Shown: positions 41,772 to 42,066 of the stretch, one piece after another | How the letters are laid out: each line of letters begins with the position of its first letter | How positions within the stretch are numbered: position 1 is the stretch's first letter | From: an uncultured Sphingomonas sp. | GTDB taxonomy: Bacteria > Pseudomonadota > Alphaproteobacteria > Sphingomonadales > Sphingomonadaceae | Length of the DNA: 42,066 bases | Direction of reading: 5' to 3' | Assembly (NCBI RefSeq): GCF_934560975.1 | Contig: NZ_CAKTFO010000023.1 | Coordinates: forward strand, 1 to 42,066 | Made by a program: the position numbers and the translations under genes | Notes under the pieces: model-generated | The model's database searches: none | The model's input: only the letters and a program-made list of their open reading frames with translations | Told to the model about the DNA's origin: nothing

Positions 41772-41991
41772 GCCATATCCCACGTCGAAAATCCCCTTTG
41801 CCCCAACTTGGCGACCATTCGCCCCCAATTCTTAACGCCTTATTATCTATCAAGTTATAGCCGCTCTGCGAAGAGTTAATGGCCACTCTACTCCAAAAGA
41901 GAAAAGTGCAGCAGGTTCAACATTTAGCTGGTTAAAGATGGGCTGATCGCCGTTAACGACGTGCATAAACCTTCAATTGCTGTCGTGGAAA

Positions 41992-42066
41992 CTAGGTCGT
42001 GAACCCATAAACGGCGGTGAGGACCAGCGCCGTCGGCACCGCGATCATCAATGCGATAGATGACCA
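41992..42066 (-). CDS. C-terminal end of a probable membrane protein (5' truncated)
   Basis: On the minus strand the last 24 codons before TAG (41994-41992) read as a hydrophobic helix (ALMIAVPTALVLTAVYGFTT). This looks like the final membrane segment of a protein extending out of the window. The match is short and no family can be named. The 220 bases between it and the PEP-CTERM start are AT-rich for this genome and probably hold that gene's promoter (for example TATAAC or TAGATAAT near 41845-41862), not precisely placed. Confidence 0.4.
   Translation of the reverse strand, partial: WSSIALMIAVPTALVLTAVYGFTT

Overview
The window is GC-rich chromosomal DNA from an alphaproteobacterium, most likely a sphingomonad (Sphingomonas or a close relative). 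I infer this from family resemblance, not a search. The clues are an F1 ATP synthase operon (atpH-A-G-D-C) separate from F0, a very short epsilon subunit, PhaR-type PHA control, a PEP-CTERM protein, a KimA-like permease, and a sigma-EcfG-type promoter of the alphaproteobacterial general stress response. I saw no rRNA, tRNA, CRISPR array, insertion sequence or prophage.

Layout. 1-8.7 kb: end of an unknown gene; a Gfo/Idh/MocA oxidoreductase with a zinc-type dehydrogenase (minus); a KimA-like permease (plus); a translationally coupled minus-strand operon of CmoB-like methyltransferase, GH39-like protein and inositol-3-phosphate synthase; a GT9-like glycosyltransferase (plus); and a histidine phosphatase whose best start is ATA. 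8.9-16.5 kb: a plus-strand operon of six overlapping genes (two sugar-nucleotide epimerases, a GT4, two CgeB-like glycosyltransferases, and a third CgeB-like glycosyltransferase fused to a UDP-xylose-synthase-like SDR). 16.6-23.3 kb: an acyl-CoA/biotin operon (methylcrotonyl-CoA carboxylase beta, BioB, carboxylase alpha, MaoC hydratase, CitE-like lyase), then an FAH-family hydrolase. 23.4-28.6 kb: D-galactose 1-dehydrogenase, a small hydrophilic protein, OpgH and OpgG/D for periplasmic glucans, and a GloA2-like VOC protein. 28.6-31.5 kb: PHB genes (thiolase, PhaC-like alpha/beta hydrolase, PhaR). 31.4-34.5 kb: a polytopic membrane protein behind a lone CpaF ATPase. 34.6-39.6 kb: the F1 ATP synthase operon with an extra zinc-finger-like small gene between atpD and atpC. 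39.8-42 kb: an RTX repeat protein, a PEP-CTERM protein and the end of a membrane protein.

The most novel part is 0.1-16.5 kb. It combines inositol-phosphate synthesis, sugar-nucleotide remodelling, at least five glycosyltransferases, a methyltransferase and a K+-type permease. A perfect GGAAC-N16-CGTT stress promoter precedes the methyltransferase/GH/Ino1 operon, and a near match precedes the glycosyltransferase operon. I read it as a stress-induced pathway for an inositol- or cyclitol-linked glycoconjugate; the product is unknown. Its GH39-like protein appears circularly permuted: the WNEPN acid/base strand is at the N-terminus, and the first three barrel strands follow the nucleophile half.

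Most long antisense ORFs here are shadows of high-GC genes and are not listed. Several starts were moved from the longest ORF to codons supported by ATGA/GTGA overlaps, ribosome binding sites or family N-termini.
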